Positions 50,533 through 60,086 of a stretch of DNA of 64,000 bases are shown piece by piece. Both the position numbers and the translations under genes were made by a program. Below the pieces are notes generated by a model. It saw nothing but the letters and a program-made list of their open reading frames with translations, was not told the origin of the DNA and made no database searches. Position 1 is the stretch's first letter. Each line of letters opens with the position of its first letter. Origin of the DNA: CAYPGT01 sp964512985 (GTDB taxonomy: Bacteria; Cyanobacteriota; Vampirovibrionia; LMEP-6097); NCBI GenBank assembly GCA_964512985.1, contig CAZELI010000005.1:17412-81411 (forward strand), in the 5' to 3' direction.

Positions 50533-51909
50533 ATGCATGTTATTATCTTTAAATTAATGAGTACCATATTTCAATCTCCATTCTTACTTACCACTGCGGC
50601 AAAAGCAGTAAATAGAAAACCATACCTCTTAAAAACAAATCTTCCAGTCAATGAAAGTGAGAAAGAGCGAGTGAACGGAGTTAAGCATACCCCTACTATT
50701 GCTGATTTAATAACTCGCTACCAATATTTAGTAAAGAGTGTCCTAAAACAATCTAAAAAAACTCGATCCAAAAATACACTGCAAGATATCGCAAAAATTA
50801 ATGAGTTACTTATAAAAACATTTAAAAAAACTACAATTTTATTTCAAAGGATTGCTGAAAGATTAGAACAAAAATTAGGACAAGCTCCAATAAATAAAAA
50901 TAAAAACACTGAGTTAAATAAATTTTTAGCAATTTCATTAACTCTGGCCCAACATTCATTTGCTGGTAAGCCTTTGGACTCTATTATAGCTGAGCAATCT
51001 TCGCCTAGTGCATCTAAACACTGCCGTACAGAAGGAATCACTGAAGAAGAATCTCTAAGGATTAGAATGATAGATTTAACAAGAGAATTCTTAATTCAAT
51101 TTCGGAATTTTTTTATGGCACAACTTGGATTAGACAGACCTATTAAACCAAATCTCATCATAAGATTTGCTAGCTTCTTTGATATTAAGAAACAGTTGGA
51201 TCCGCAACAACCAAAGATAGGAATGAGTATATTTAGAACCTACGAACGTCGAGATGGCATTTTTACTTTATTTAAAGATACTTTTATTGATAAAATTCTT
51301 GAGCAATCATCTCAATTAGTTTCTGTAATTAAAGCTTTAGTTAATAGAACTGGATTAGAGAACGCGCTGGAAAGTCATTGTTTAAGTAAACATGGCAGTG
51401 CCAAACAACTTTTTAAAGAAATTGAGTGTCTTTATAAGAGTGAAACTGATAATGGGAAAAAAAATAAATTGCTTAAAATAGCAGAGGGTTTATCAAGACT
51501 AACTAGTATGCAATTAAAAGTTATTAATGATACTTTTACAATAGGAGAATTGCATAAATCAGAGATATTTGAGTTACCAAAGTTAATCGAAGAAGCTGAA
51601 TCACTTGCTTGTTCTTTCATTGATTATTTCAATATACATAAAGTTAATTTATTGAAATTAGAATCGGAGATTCAAGTGGATGAGCAAGCGATATGGTCTG
51701 CTTTTGATTTTCAAAATTTTATTAAGAGTTCTAAATGGAAGGGGATATCTTCAGATTCTACTATCAGGGAGATTAATGATTCATTGAAAGATCCATCAAC
51801 GGTGGGATCATCTTTCTCTATGCATCAAGCTCCCAAAGGTGATCAACGCCAACGGTTATTAGTAAACAACAAAGCTATGAAGACTCTAAGAGATCATACA
51901 GAATCGTGA
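50533..51909 (+). CDS. Protein of unknown function, helical
   Basis: The 458-residue product is rich in Lys, Leu and Ser and appears almost entirely helical (for example LIKTFKKTTILFQRIAERLEQKL and LLIKT... segments). No signal peptide, no membrane helix and no catalytic motif are evident. It is the first of three unknown genes on the plus strand, 17 bases before the next, so 50533 and 51926 probably form a transcript. An alternative start is the ATG at 50557. Confidence 0.6.
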   Translation: MHVIIFKLMSTIFQSPFLLTTAAKAVNRKPYLLKTNLPVNESEKERVNGVKHTPTIADLITRYQYLVKSVLKQSKKTRSKNTLQDIAKINELLIKTFKKTTILFQRIAERLEQKLGQAPINKNKNTELNKFLAISLTLAQHSFAGKPLDSIIAEQSSPSASKHCRTEGITEEESLRIRMIDLTREFLIQFRNFFMAQLGLDRPIKPNLIIRFASFFDIKKQLDPQQPKIGMSIFRTYERRDGIFTLFKDTFIDKILEQSSQLVSVIKALVNRTGLENALESHCLSKHGSAKQLFKEIECLYKSETDNGKKNKLLKIAEGLSRLTSMQLKVINDTFTIGELHKSEIFELPKLIEEAESLACSFIDYFNIHKVNLLKLESEIQVDEQAIWSAFDFQNFIKSSKWKGISSDSTIREINDSLKDPSTVGSSFSMHQAPKGDQRQRLLVNNKAMKTLRDHTES

Positions 51910-51925
51910 AAAGAGACTAAAACCA

Positions 51926-53485
51926 ATGGATGCTCGCAATATAGCTTGTAATTTACAATATCATTGTTATGAGAGAAGAAGCATAGACAATGGCTTATCT
52001 TCTATAGAATTCAATGATGATAATCAAGAGGCCAAATCTATTTTTAATCTCATTAGAACCCAGCTCTTAGGAGTTCTGAGAGATTTTGACGATATAGTAA
52101 AGCTTCGAAGACAAACTCTTGATGATTCAGAAAAACAAGAGTGTCTTAGAGTTCTTATGAACCTATCTCATAAATCTTTGATTAAAGCCAGAGAAGCGAT
52201 ACAAAAGTTGAATTATAGTAAATCTGGTTCTCTTTCTGTCTCTGATGATTTTGATCATTTATGTGATTACTTTAATTCTCTTATAAATATTTTTTCAGAA
52301 ATTGCTCCACATCAAGAAGTCGATCTTGAGACGTTAGATATTCCAGCAGCAGATCTCTTACATTTTGATTCAGTAAGACCTTGTGACTATTCTGAAACAC
52401 ATCGACGTCTAATGATGGCTGCTTTAATTAATTTCATAGATCCATTAGTTTTACAATCCCAAAAGGCTCAAGATCAAAATCTATATTGGAGTCTTTTTGG
52501 ATATTTGAACCTACATACTATCCGAGTAGATGAAAAAACCTTCAGACTATATTCTTCTCAGCTTGCTGAATTGAGTGTAAGTTTAAGAGCTGAAGTTAAT
52601 CTAATACATTCTGATATAGCAAAAGTTTTAAATAATCAAACATTAGGTGAAGCAGCTTCTTTAAAGAAATTTATCCAGTCACTCAATATATTACATCTAA
52701 GCCCAGCCCAAATATTTGCCGCTATTACAAGTGGATCTGATGCGGAATATAAAAAATCAATAGCAATGTTCATGAACAAAGTTTTTGAAAAAGACTCAAA
52801 TATAAAATTAAGCGATGTAATTAAATCTCTTCTAACATTACATGCTTTAAGAATGAAACATCAGAGTGAAATTCCTACAAAAGTTTCTATCGAGACTATT
52901 AAGACAGGAACTGTAAAAGAAGTTCCTATATATGCGTATGAATTTGAACAAGCACAAGAGACTAATAGCTTAATAGTTAATGATAGAATACCCTCTACTG
53001 AAATTCAATCATTGAAAGTTATTCTAGATGAAATCAAAAAATATATAGATCCTAAATTAAATAGAGCATCTTTTACGTCACTGGATACAAAATCTCTGTC
53101 AACAAATGCTTCCATAATTTCTACGATTGATGGATTAACGAAAGAATTTACTCAAGATGGTATCGCTAAGAACCTAGGAAAACAAGCATCAGCAATATAT
53201 AGTCTTTATCATCATAAAGCTTATAAAGTTATTTTTATAAAATCAGAAATTGGGCATGAGCGATTAGAAAAATTAGATCAAGCAAAGAGTAATAAAGAGC
53301 TACTCTCTATACTTGATGACATATATTCAGCAGCTTTAAAATATAGTGCAATTAATCTAAAAAATGCCACAGAGTTAATTTATATCCTTGGTAGAAGTTT
53401 TGATTGTAATAATAAGGAAAAGATCAATCCTCGAACCTCTCTTATTGATAAACTAGGTAATTGGTTCAGAAGTACCACAATTTAG
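51926..53485 (+). CDS. Protein of unknown function, helical
   Basis: The 519-residue product is helical and charged (NLIRTQLLGVLRDFDDIVKLRRQTL, KALINFIDPLVLQ-like segments) without signal peptide or known motifs. Same strand and close spacing to the preceding gene. General properties (large, soluble, helical, no recognised family) resemble type IV secretion effectors of intracellular bacteria, but there is no direct evidence for secretion. Confidence 0.6.
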   Translation: MDARNIACNLQYHCYERRSIDNGLSSIEFNDDNQEAKSIFNLIRTQLLGVLRDFDDIVKLRRQTLDDSEKQECLRVLMNLSHKSLIKAREAIQKLNYSKSGSLSVSDDFDHLCDYFNSLINIFSEIAPHQEVDLETLDIPAADLLHFDSVRPCDYSETHRRLMMAALINFIDPLVLQSQKAQDQNLYWSLFGYLNLHTIRVDEKTFRLYSSQLAELSVSLRAEVNLIHSDIAKVLNNQTLGEAASLKKFIQSLNILHLSPAQIFAAITSGSDAEYKKSIAMFMNKVFEKDSNIKLSDVIKSLLTLHALRMKHQSEIPTKVSIETIKTGTVKEVPIYAYEFEQAQETNSLIVNDRIPSTEIQSLKVILDEIKKYIDPKLNRASFTSLDTKSLSTNASIISTIDGLTKEFTQDGIAKNLGKQASAIYSLYHHKAYKVIFIKSEIGHERLEKLDQAKSNKELLSILDDIYSAALKYSAINLKNATELIYILGRSFDCNNKEKINPRTSLIDKLGNWFRSTTI

Positions 53486-53614
53486 CTGAAACACCTAATT
53501 GGTAACTATTAAAATTAAAAAAACTTTAACCCTATAAATTTAAATATGTTGTTTAATTATATCGGATATATTATGTCTAAATAATATTAGAGTAAAAACT
53601 AAATTGATGATCAA

Positions 53615-54649
53615 ATGACTGAATTAATTATTCCACCTCCAAACACTACTAAAATACAAAAAGAATCTATTCTTTATGGAGAACATAACCTAGATGTTCA
53701 AGAGCTTATTACCATGCAGAGACCTGGAGCTAATCCAGAGGACGTTAGTAGAGATCAAGAAAAGCAAATTAGACTAGCTATAGAAGCTCGATTGTGCCAT
53801 CGACTTGGAATAAATGAAGACGTATTAAAAAGGCTTTCTACTGATCAACTAATTAGTATTCTTCAACAGGGAATAGATGAACTTAAAGCCATAAGAAATT
53901 TTTCCCATGTGAATGCGCCAATAGTCAGATTAATGCATCAACAACTAATTCCCAATATAAATTCAACGGAAACTCCTGAACCCACTGTAAATGATCAAAA
54001 ATCAAAATCAACTAGTTTCAAGCGCGCACAAGTTAAACGAGAAACTCAAACAAGCATCACCGAAGCTTTAGGGCAAATGAACTCTATTAGAACTGGTATC
54101 TTAGAACCCTTGTCAAACTTATTTCTAAAGCTTCAAGGAAAGAATTATAGTCCTCATAATGTCTATGGTGCATATCTAGGTAATGAAGCAAGAACATTAA
54201 CTGACTCAACAGTAGTAAGGCAAGAAGGTGACCAAAAAAGTTCAGATCTTGATCTTAGTGAATTGAAAAAATCTGAATTGATAGAAGCTTTTACGGTTTC
54301 ATGCCCAGAAGATTTTTTTAGAGTAATGTTTAAAGTTCTAGGTTTAAATAAACAAAATGGATTTGATAGCGATAAATTTTTTCAAAGAAGAACCGAGTTA
54401 TTAAATGCAAAATACCAACCTCTTAAACAAAGCCTTAAGCGAGTATCTGCAGCTACAATCAATGATCTTTCTGAAAATGTTATTCGAACTTTGCGCAAGG
54501 AATTAGAACTAAGAAGCCAAGCTCTTCATAGCAAAAGCGATAGTGGCAAGAAGCTTCATACTAAAGGCGTCTCTAGTGGCTTTCTTTCTAGACTCAAACA
54601 GATTTGGAAAGACCATGATTTAAATTTAGATCCAAGACTTGTAGCCTAA
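53615..54649 (+). CDS. Protein of unknown function
   Basis: The 344-residue product starts MTELIIPPPNTTKIQKE and has a helical middle (EEALGQMNSI..., NLFLKLQ) and a lysine-rich C-terminus. No signal peptide or motif is recognised. It follows the two preceding unknown genes after a 129-base AT-rich gap, which may hold its own promoter. Confidence 0.55.
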   Translation: MTELIIPPPNTTKIQKESILYGEHNLDVQELITMQRPGANPEDVSRDQEKQIRLAIEARLCHRLGINEDVLKRLSTDQLISILQQGIDELKAIRNFSHVNAPIVRLMHQQLIPNINSTETPEPTVNDQKSKSTSFKRAQVKRETQTSITEALGQMNSIRTGILEPLSNLFLKLQGKNYSPHNVYGAYLGNEARTLTDSTVVRQEGDQKSSDLDLSELKKSELIEAFTVSCPEDFFRVMFKVLGLNKQNGFDSDKFFQRRTELLNAKYQPLKQSLKRVSAATINDLSENVIRTLRKELELRSQALHSKSDSGKKLHTKGVSSGFLSRLKQIWKDHDLNLDPRLVA

Positions 54650-54935
54650 ATCCTTCTTAACTAAAAATTTCTTCTATACAATGAAATGTTTACATTTTTA
54701 CTTATTACTACTCTTTTCAGTAGGTAAAGGATTACGATCGGGTGATGGTGGTAGTGGTAGTCTGGGAGGCATGCGGCTAACTAGTAAATAATTTAAGGAT
54801 GTTTTCATAGCCCACTTATCTTACCATGGATTTTGCAGTATACAAGTCTAATACTTCCTAAATTTTCAAATCATAACCAACCTCAGATCCAGCTCCAGGA
54901 CCACGTTTAACGTATCTAGACAACCAAATTCCTTA

Positions 54936-54978
54936 AATTAATCGGCTCAATTATACCCTATTTTTGAGCCGATTAATT
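54936..54978. terminator. Long inverted repeat, possible bidirectional terminator
   Basis: The arms AATTAATCGGCTCAA and TTGAGCCGATTAATT (15 bases each, perfect) flank a 13-base loop. A third partial copy (ATCGGCTCAAAA) follows at 54985. The position between convergent genes favours termination, but no clean T-run is present directly after the stem, so a protein-binding site is possible. Confidence 0.45.
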
Positions 54979-55103
54979 AGTCCTATCGGCTCAAAACTAA
55001 CAAGAGAAAGTAGATATTCATTTTATAGAATGAAATTTTACTGGATATTTCCCTTCCATAAAATGAACTTAGTAGGATTGTAACTATTTTCCTGAAACTA
55101 TCT

Positions 55104-55163
55104 AACTTTTTGCAACCATACTTGCATATAGTTCAACTTTTTGCAAGTATAGTTGCATATGGT
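55104..55163. repeat. Two tandem 31-base units with internal TTGCATAT/TTGCAA motifs
   Basis: The units start AACTTTTTGCAA at 55104 and 55135, each continuing with ATA-TTGCATAT. Within each unit TTGCAA and TTGCAT form partly dyad sequences. Purpose unknown; it could be a regulator-binding site. Confidence 0.6.
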
Positions 55164-55242
55164 AAAACGTGAATTTTGGTTGAAACTTATTGAATCAAAG
55201 ATAAATTTGAAAATTAAGACTCAAACTCAAACTGTACTTTCA

Positions 55243-57084
55243 CTAAACTAAAACTTTTTCAGGTGAAGTACTAGGTGATTTAATCTTGCCATCACCACCA
55301 TCATCATCGTGACTATTCATAAAATTAAACCAGATTCCATCATACCGATCAGGAATCTCTCTAAATCTAAATTTTTGTCGATCATACGAGTCAAGATGTT
55401 TCGAAAAGTCTTCACATAAACGACTAAACCCTTTTAAATCAGTTGGTATAAAAACATTTGGATTCTCATTATTCCATTGATTGTAAGTAGAATTACAGTA
55501 ATTAATATCACTTGCAGCTTTTAACAAACTTTGGGTAAGTAAATTAAGGCTTGAAAAATCAGTGGGCAAATGTTCAAAATTAAAATTTAATCTATAATCA
55601 CGAGAGCTTAAGTAATGATCTAGGCTTGAATTTTGAGAGTCTATAATTTCTAACTTAGGTTCCTCTTTCCCTGTGAATTCCTCCTCTTCAGGATAAAGCA
55701 TTATTTTTAATTGAAGATTATTTCTGCGTAGCTCATTTAAATTATTTATGAAATCAATTAATTCTCTTCTGTCTGCTTCAGTAAGGTGTCCCTTCGTCCA
55801 GGCATCAATCAAAGTTCGCCTCCTAAGTCTTGTACTTAAATCTTGATCAGGAAGGTTAAATCGCTTCAATAAGAAGGCCTCAAAAGATTGATTAGTGTTA
55901 GGAGATCCTAAAAAGTCAGAATTTATTGAATTAATAAAAGCTGGAAATTCTATATCATCTTTAGCCAGTGGTTTAGTTAGATCATATAAATCTTCCAACA
56001 TCGTTTGAGTATTTGAGTCATTTATAACAATAGTTTTGAATTTCAATCTGTCTACAAGCTTCTCTATTAACTTAGATAAAGGCAAAAGTGCATAGGATCT
56101 ATTTTGATTAACTATAATCAAGTTTGCTTTTTCTTTTTGCTTTTTTGTTATTGATTCAGCTAGTGCATTTATTGGATGCTCCCAAGCTTTATCTGTAGCT
56201 TCACCGCCATATGAATTTGGTTTGAAAATATTTGCAAATAAACTAATCCAACTTGCATCTTTAATTGAAGTTTGACAACTTTGTCTTGAATCTAAATCAG
56301 CAATAGATGATGTGAAGACATCACTGAACATCTCTGCGACACTGACAGCTGTAATTAAACGAGAAGCTCTTTGTGAACGTTGATGAATAGATTGAGAATC
56401 ATGAATTGATTGTATAAACTCAGTTAATGCAGCTTTCTCCGTAGACTTAGAATCAAGAGTTTTCCCATAGGTAAATAAGAAATTTTCCAAGAATGTATGT
56501 GGAGTAGCTATTCTCTCTAAATCACCTTGTATAAGTCCATAACAAAGAGTATCTAAGCAATCTTCTATGAAAGCTTGGCATTCTTTATCTGGATTAGCCT
56601 TCAATTTTGCCTTAGCTGCAATTAAGGTTAAAATACTAATGCCAAGAATCTGTGGACTAGGAATCTTGCCTAAACCACCAGAAGAATATTCTCTACCCAT
56701 GCATGTATCTCTTACCTCTTTAATCGTACAGCCATATGAAATAATGTTTATCAACATTTCTTTACATTTTGAGTTGGGCTGAGCCACCTTAAATAATTCT
56801 GGTAAAAAGTATAAAATCGCTAAACGTTGATCAGGAGCTGCAAGGAAGTAATACAGGTCAGCAATATTTGTTGTTGATGTTGATTTCCATTTTTTTGCTA
56901 ATTCATTAAAATTGATTTTAGTACCAAGTTTAAACTCTTTTCGTAATTCTTTTTGATTTTCAGTTGTTATTCCAAGCGAATTTAAAACATTTGATTTTAT
57001 ATCAAAATTAGGTAACCATGATTTAGATCGCTCTAATAAATTCTTAGAAAATCCTATTACTAATTCATATGACAAACGATCCAT
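55243..57084 (-). CDS. Protein of unknown function, large and helical
   Basis: The 613-residue product begins MDRLSYELVIGFSKNLLERSKSWLPNF, has no signal peptide and is mostly helical, with an acidic patch (YPEEEEFTGKEEPKLE) near residue 475 and a Ser/Pro-rich tail. No domain is recognised. It is read towards the other unknown genes and lies next to secY; a good AGGAGCAG ribosome-binding site precedes the ATG. Confidence 0.6.
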   Translation of the reverse strand: MDRLSYELVIGFSKNLLERSKSWLPNFDIKSNVLNSLGITTENQKELRKEFKLGTKINFNELAKKWKSTSTTNIADLYYFLAAPDQRLAILYFLPELFKVAQPNSKCKEMLINIISYGCTIKEVRDTCMGREYSSGGLGKIPSPQILGISILTLIAAKAKLKANPDKECQAFIEDCLDTLCYGLIQGDLERIATPHTFLENFLFTYGKTLDSKSTEKAALTEFIQSIHDSQSIHQRSQRASRLITAVSVAEMFSDVFTSSIADLDSRQSCQTSIKDASWISLFANIFKPNSYGGEATDKAWEHPINALAESITKKQKEKANLIIVNQNRSYALLPLSKLIEKLVDRLKFKTIVINDSNTQTMLEDLYDLTKPLAKDDIEFPAFINSINSDFLGSPNTNQSFEAFLLKRFNLPDQDLSTRLRRRTLIDAWTKGHLTEADRRELIDFINNLNELRRNNLQLKIMLYPEEEEFTGKEEPKLEIIDSQNSSLDHYLSSRDYRLNFNFEHLPTDFSSLNLLTQSLLKAASDINYCNSTYNQWNNENPNVFIPTDLKGFSRLCEDFSKHLDSYDRQKFRFREIPDRYDGIWFNFMNSHDDDGGDGKIKSPSTSPEKVLV

Positions 57085-57138
57085 GAAAGCTGCTCCTCAA
57101 AATAGATCCAAGCTAATAGGACTTTTCGGATAGGCTCT

Positions 57139-58533
57139 CTAAGTCCTCTTCAACAAACTCTTAGCCTGATATCTATGCGAATGGACGTAAGCAAGAATCT
57201 GATTACGAGTGTCGATAGCAACACCCACAAGAATGATTAACGACGTAGAACCTAATCCACCAAGGGTGTTCACTTGACACCATTGCTCAGCGTGAATTGG
57301 CACTACCGCGATAAGTCCAATAGCAATCGCTCCAATGAAAACTATACGTGAAAGTATTTTCTCTAAGTAGTCTGTAGTTGGCTTACCAGGCTTAACACCC
57401 TCGATAGCTGAACCACCTTTCTTTAGGTTGTCTGCCATCTCGCGAGGATTAGTAACTATAGTCGCATAGAAAAAAGTGAAAGCAATAATAAGTAAGAAGT
57501 AAGCGATAGAATGTTCGATCTTCGTATAAGAGAACATATACTCTAAACGCATTGACAACCAAGTCCCCAAGCTGCCTAGGGGAGTGCTTCCTAAAGCAGA
57601 CATTCCAGGAATAGCAGAGAATGCATCCCTTACTATCATAGACACTGACTTGTCTTGAATCCCAGCAAAAGTAAGAAGTTGAACTGGCATAAATAAAACA
57701 GCAGAAGCAAAAATTATCGGAAGAACGCCTGCTGGATTGATCTTCAAGGGAAGAAAATGTCCCTTAGTATTCATTCCTACTCTCTTAGCACCGACTATCA
57801 GTAAATTACGGGCACCCTCTTGCAGTAGAATAATCAAGATAGTCATAACCACGAAGACCGCTAATAGAGTGAATACACCCCACTGCGGACTAGAACCGAT
57901 TCTTACTGCAGTAGCAGTATCTTTAATCATTACTGGTAGCTTAGAAGCGATACCGATAAAAATCAATAAACTAGCACCATTACCAATGCCTTTCTCAGTG
58001 ATGATTTCACCGATCCACATCACAAGTACAGCAGAAACTGAAAGAATAAATATAGTACTGAGATAGAACCAAGTTCCTGGGTTCTCTGCAATCCTTGCTA
58101 CATCTAAGAATCGTGCTAAAGCAAAACTTTGTACCCCAGCAAGAATAAAGGTGGAGTAACGATTGATTTGCTGATATTTCTTACGTCCTTCTTCTCCTTG
58201 ATGACGTTGTAAATCTTTCAATGCAGGAATAACTTCAACAAGAAGCTGCATCATGATACTTGCCGTGATATATGGACCAACACCTAATGCAAAAATCGAC
58301 AAAGCGCTAAGGGCACCACCAGCAAACATATCCACTAAACCAAGCAAACCAGAACTAAGAGTTGGGTTAGATCTAAGAGCATCTTGATCAACACCACTCA
58401 TAGGAATATGAACCCCTAGACGATAAATCGCTAGCATCATTACCGTGAAACCAATCTTCTCTGGCAAACCACTCGCTGCCATAATATCGTTAAAACTAAA
58501 ACCGTGACTACTCTTGCTATCGTTCTGTGCCAT
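57139..58533 (-). CDS. secY: Preprotein translocase subunit SecY
   Basis: SecY is the channel of the Sec translocon in the inner membrane. The 464-residue product has ten membrane segments and family motifs MPMSGVDQDALR-like N-terminus (HIPMSGVD), GVGPYITASIMMQLL, GEEGRKKYQQI and NLKKGGSAIEGVKPGKPT. Usually secY directly follows rplO; here 0.8 kb of extra DNA with two palindromic elements and a small gene separates them. Confidence 0.97.
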   Translation of the reverse strand: MAQNDSKSSHGFSFNDIMAASGLPEKIGFTVMMLAIYRLGVHIPMSGVDQDALRSNPTLSSGLLGLVDMFAGGALSALSIFALGVGPYITASIMMQLLVEVIPALKDLQRHQGEEGRKKYQQINRYSTFILAGVQSFALARFLDVARIAENPGTWFYLSTIFILSVSAVLVMWIGEIITEKGIGNGASLLIFIGIASKLPVMIKDTATAVRIGSSPQWGVFTLLAVFVVMTILIILLQEGARNLLIVGAKRVGMNTKGHFLPLKINPAGVLPIIFASAVLFMPVQLLTFAGIQDKSVSMIVRDAFSAIPGMSALGSTPLGSLGTWLSMRLEYMFSYTKIEHSIAYFLLIIAFTFFYATIVTNPREMADNLKKGGSAIEGVKPGKPTTDYLEKILSRIVFIGAIAIGLIAVVPIHAEQWCQVNTLGGLGSTSLIILVGVAIDTRNQILAYVHSHRYQAKSLLKRT

Positions 58534-58575
58534 AAGCTTCTATGATAGCAAATAACTTAGGAGTATACTTCGCGC

Positions 58576-58687
58576 CGTCATCCTGAGGGAGGGCGAAGCC
58601 CGACCGTAAGGATCCACTCTTAACAAATTGTTCTCAATTAGTAGTGGATCCTGACGTCGCCTGCTTCGCAGGCTCCTCAGGATGACG
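58576..58687. repeat. Palindromic element upstream of secY
   Basis: CGTCATCCTGAGGGAGGGCG... to GGATCCACT, a loop of about 24 bases, AGTGGATCCTGACG... to CCTCAGGATGACG. As at 49648, the left and right hairpins are of different types. Confidence 0.9.
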
Positions 58688-58718
58688 CTCGTACTCACAA
58701 TATACTTAGTACAGATAC

Positions 58719-59042
58719 TTACTTTATCTCGACACAAAATTCATAGTTCACAGGCTCTGAAGCATAGTCCATTGCATCACCAATAAATGTAAAAATAAGG
58801 CTTTGAATACCCTCTATCTCATGCTCTTCTATACTATGCTTCATAGCAAGAGCAAGATCAGGGATACTCTTAATATCTCTTGCTTTAAAATTCTCAAACA
58901 CCAAAGCTTGGTCATGACCAGCAAAATTAATATGATAGTCAGCTCTCGCCAAAACAGCATCAAAACTAGGATCTAATTTACCTAGGTCTAACTCAGACTC
59001 TACTGATGAGTTAAATTTGACTTTGATGATTTCTTTTAGCAT
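58719..59042 (-). CDS. Small protein of unknown function inside the spc operon
   Basis: The 107-residue product (MLKEIIKVKFNSSVESELDLGKLDPSFDAVLARADYHINF...) appears to have an alpha/beta fold, is acidic and has no known motif. It is flanked by two palindromic elements and interrupts the rplO-secY order. It may have been brought in with the elements. Confidence 0.5.
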   Translation of the reverse strand: MLKEIIKVKFNSSVESELDLGKLDPSFDAVLARADYHINFAGHDQALVFENFKARDIKSIPDLALAMKHSIEEHEIEGIQSLIFTFIGDAMDYASEPVNYEFCVEIK

Positions 59043-59203
59043 ATTAATTACCTACTTTAATCTCAAGACCCTTAGAATCTTTTTTAAGTTCCCTAAAAAG
59101 CAATACATATTATTATAAAGTAAATATAAAGGAAAAGCAAGTTAAATTAGTTAAGTAGTTAATCAATTTCCAATTTCACTGGTGTTTATTAGGTTTTGGG
59201 TTT

Positions 59204-59306
59204 GTCATCCTGAGGAGGAGCCGTAGGCGACGACGTAAGGATCCACTATGACTACTGTTGTTTAGTGGATCCTTACGGTCGGGCTTCGCCCTCCCTCAGG
59301 ATGACG
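59204..59306. repeat. Palindromic element downstream of rplO
   Basis: GTCATCCTGAGGAGGAGCCG... to GGATCCACT, an 18-base loop, AGTGGATCCTTACGG... to CCTCAGGATGACGG, followed by GATTACGGGTACTGGTTCTC, a variant of the outer flank. The rest of the 59043-59353 gap is AT-rich without genes. Confidence 0.9.
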
Positions 59307-59353
59307 GATTACGGGTACTGGTTCTCTTAAGTTGATATAGACAAAGAAAAGAA

Positions 59354-59836
59354 TTACTCTAGCTCAGCACCAACCACTACAGCTTTACCACCAGCTTTCT
59401 CGATTGCTTCTTTAGCAGCAGCAGAGAATCTCTCAGCAGTAACAGTTAGAGCAGCTTTAAGTTCACCGTTGCCAAGGATCTTAATACCCCAAGCTTCGAT
59501 AGTTTTAAGATTTCCTTGCTCGATTAAAGTTACAGCATCGATTTCTTTGATACCTGCATCAGCCAATAATTGAAGATCAGAAAGATTGATCTCAGTGAAA
59601 ATTTTACGATTAACACGAGTGTTTACCTGGTGCTTAGGTAATCTTCTGTACATAGGTGTCTGACCACCTTCGCGCCATGATTTGCGAGAATAACCTGAAC
59701 GACATTTTTGACCACGGTGACCTCTTCCGCAAGTCTTACCTGCGCCAGATGGTATACCACGACCCACTCTACGACGGCGTTTCGTAGCCCCAGTCGCTGG
59801 TTTTAAATTCTCTAATGTTTTTACTGCTTCAGTCAT
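59354..59836 (-). CDS. rplO: Large-subunit ribosomal protein uL15
   Basis: The 160-residue product has the L15 signature GRGHRGQKCRSGYS...FEGGQTP-like (WREGGQTPMYRRLPK) and GAGKTCGRG. Length is normal. It is part of the spc operon and, in contrast to the usual order, is not directly followed by secY. Confidence 0.96.
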   Translation of the reverse strand: MTEAVKTLENLKPATGATKRRRRVGRGIPSGAGKTCGRGHRGQKCRSGYSRKSWREGGQTPMYRRLPKHQVNTRVNRKIFTEINLSDLQLLADAGIKEIDAVTLIEQGNLKTIEAWGIKILGNGELKAALTVTAERFSAAAKEAIEKAGGKAVVVGAELE

Positions 59837-59861
59837 AATTCTCTACCTTGTTTGTTTAATC

Positions 59862-60059
59862 TTAATTCTTAGTTACCTCAACTAAGTGTGCAACTTTAAC
59901 AAGCATACCCATTATAGTAGGACCATCATCGTGCTGTACCACTCTGCCGCTCTTACGCAAACCTAGTGCCTCAAGCACTTTCGTTTGTTTCTTGTCAGCT
60001 TTAGCGATACCGCGCACTAGCTTGATTGATAATTTTTTCTTTTTTGTTTCTGTTGCCAT
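59862..60059 (-). CDS. rpmD: Large-subunit ribosomal protein uL30
   Basis: The 65-residue product carries the L30 pattern LSIKLVRGIAKADKKQTKVLEALGLRKSGRVVQHDD and MLVKVAHLVEV. It lies between rpsE and rplO as usual. Confidence 0.93.
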   Translation of the reverse strand: MATETKKKKLSIKLVRGIAKADKKQTKVLEALGLRKSGRVVQHDDGPTIMGMLVKVAHLVEVTKN

Positions 60060-60086
60060 GATAATTTACCTTTATTCAATTCACTC

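Larger units (their letters stand above)
54650..55242. other. Gene-free AT-rich stretch with inverted and tandem repeats
   Basis: About 590 bases between two convergent unknown genes with no open frame of note. It contains a long inverted repeat (54936-54978) and two tandem 31-base units (55104-55163), listed separately. Nothing else is recognised. Confidence 0.5.

Noticed and set aside
55104..55163. Second mini-CRISPR
   Set aside because: The two units are directly adjacent without spacers, and no cas genes are near.
24959..59306. The palindromic elements as ordinary rho-independent terminators
   Set aside because: They lack T-runs, are far longer than terminators, share primary sequence between copies, and occur in front of genes and within coding ends.
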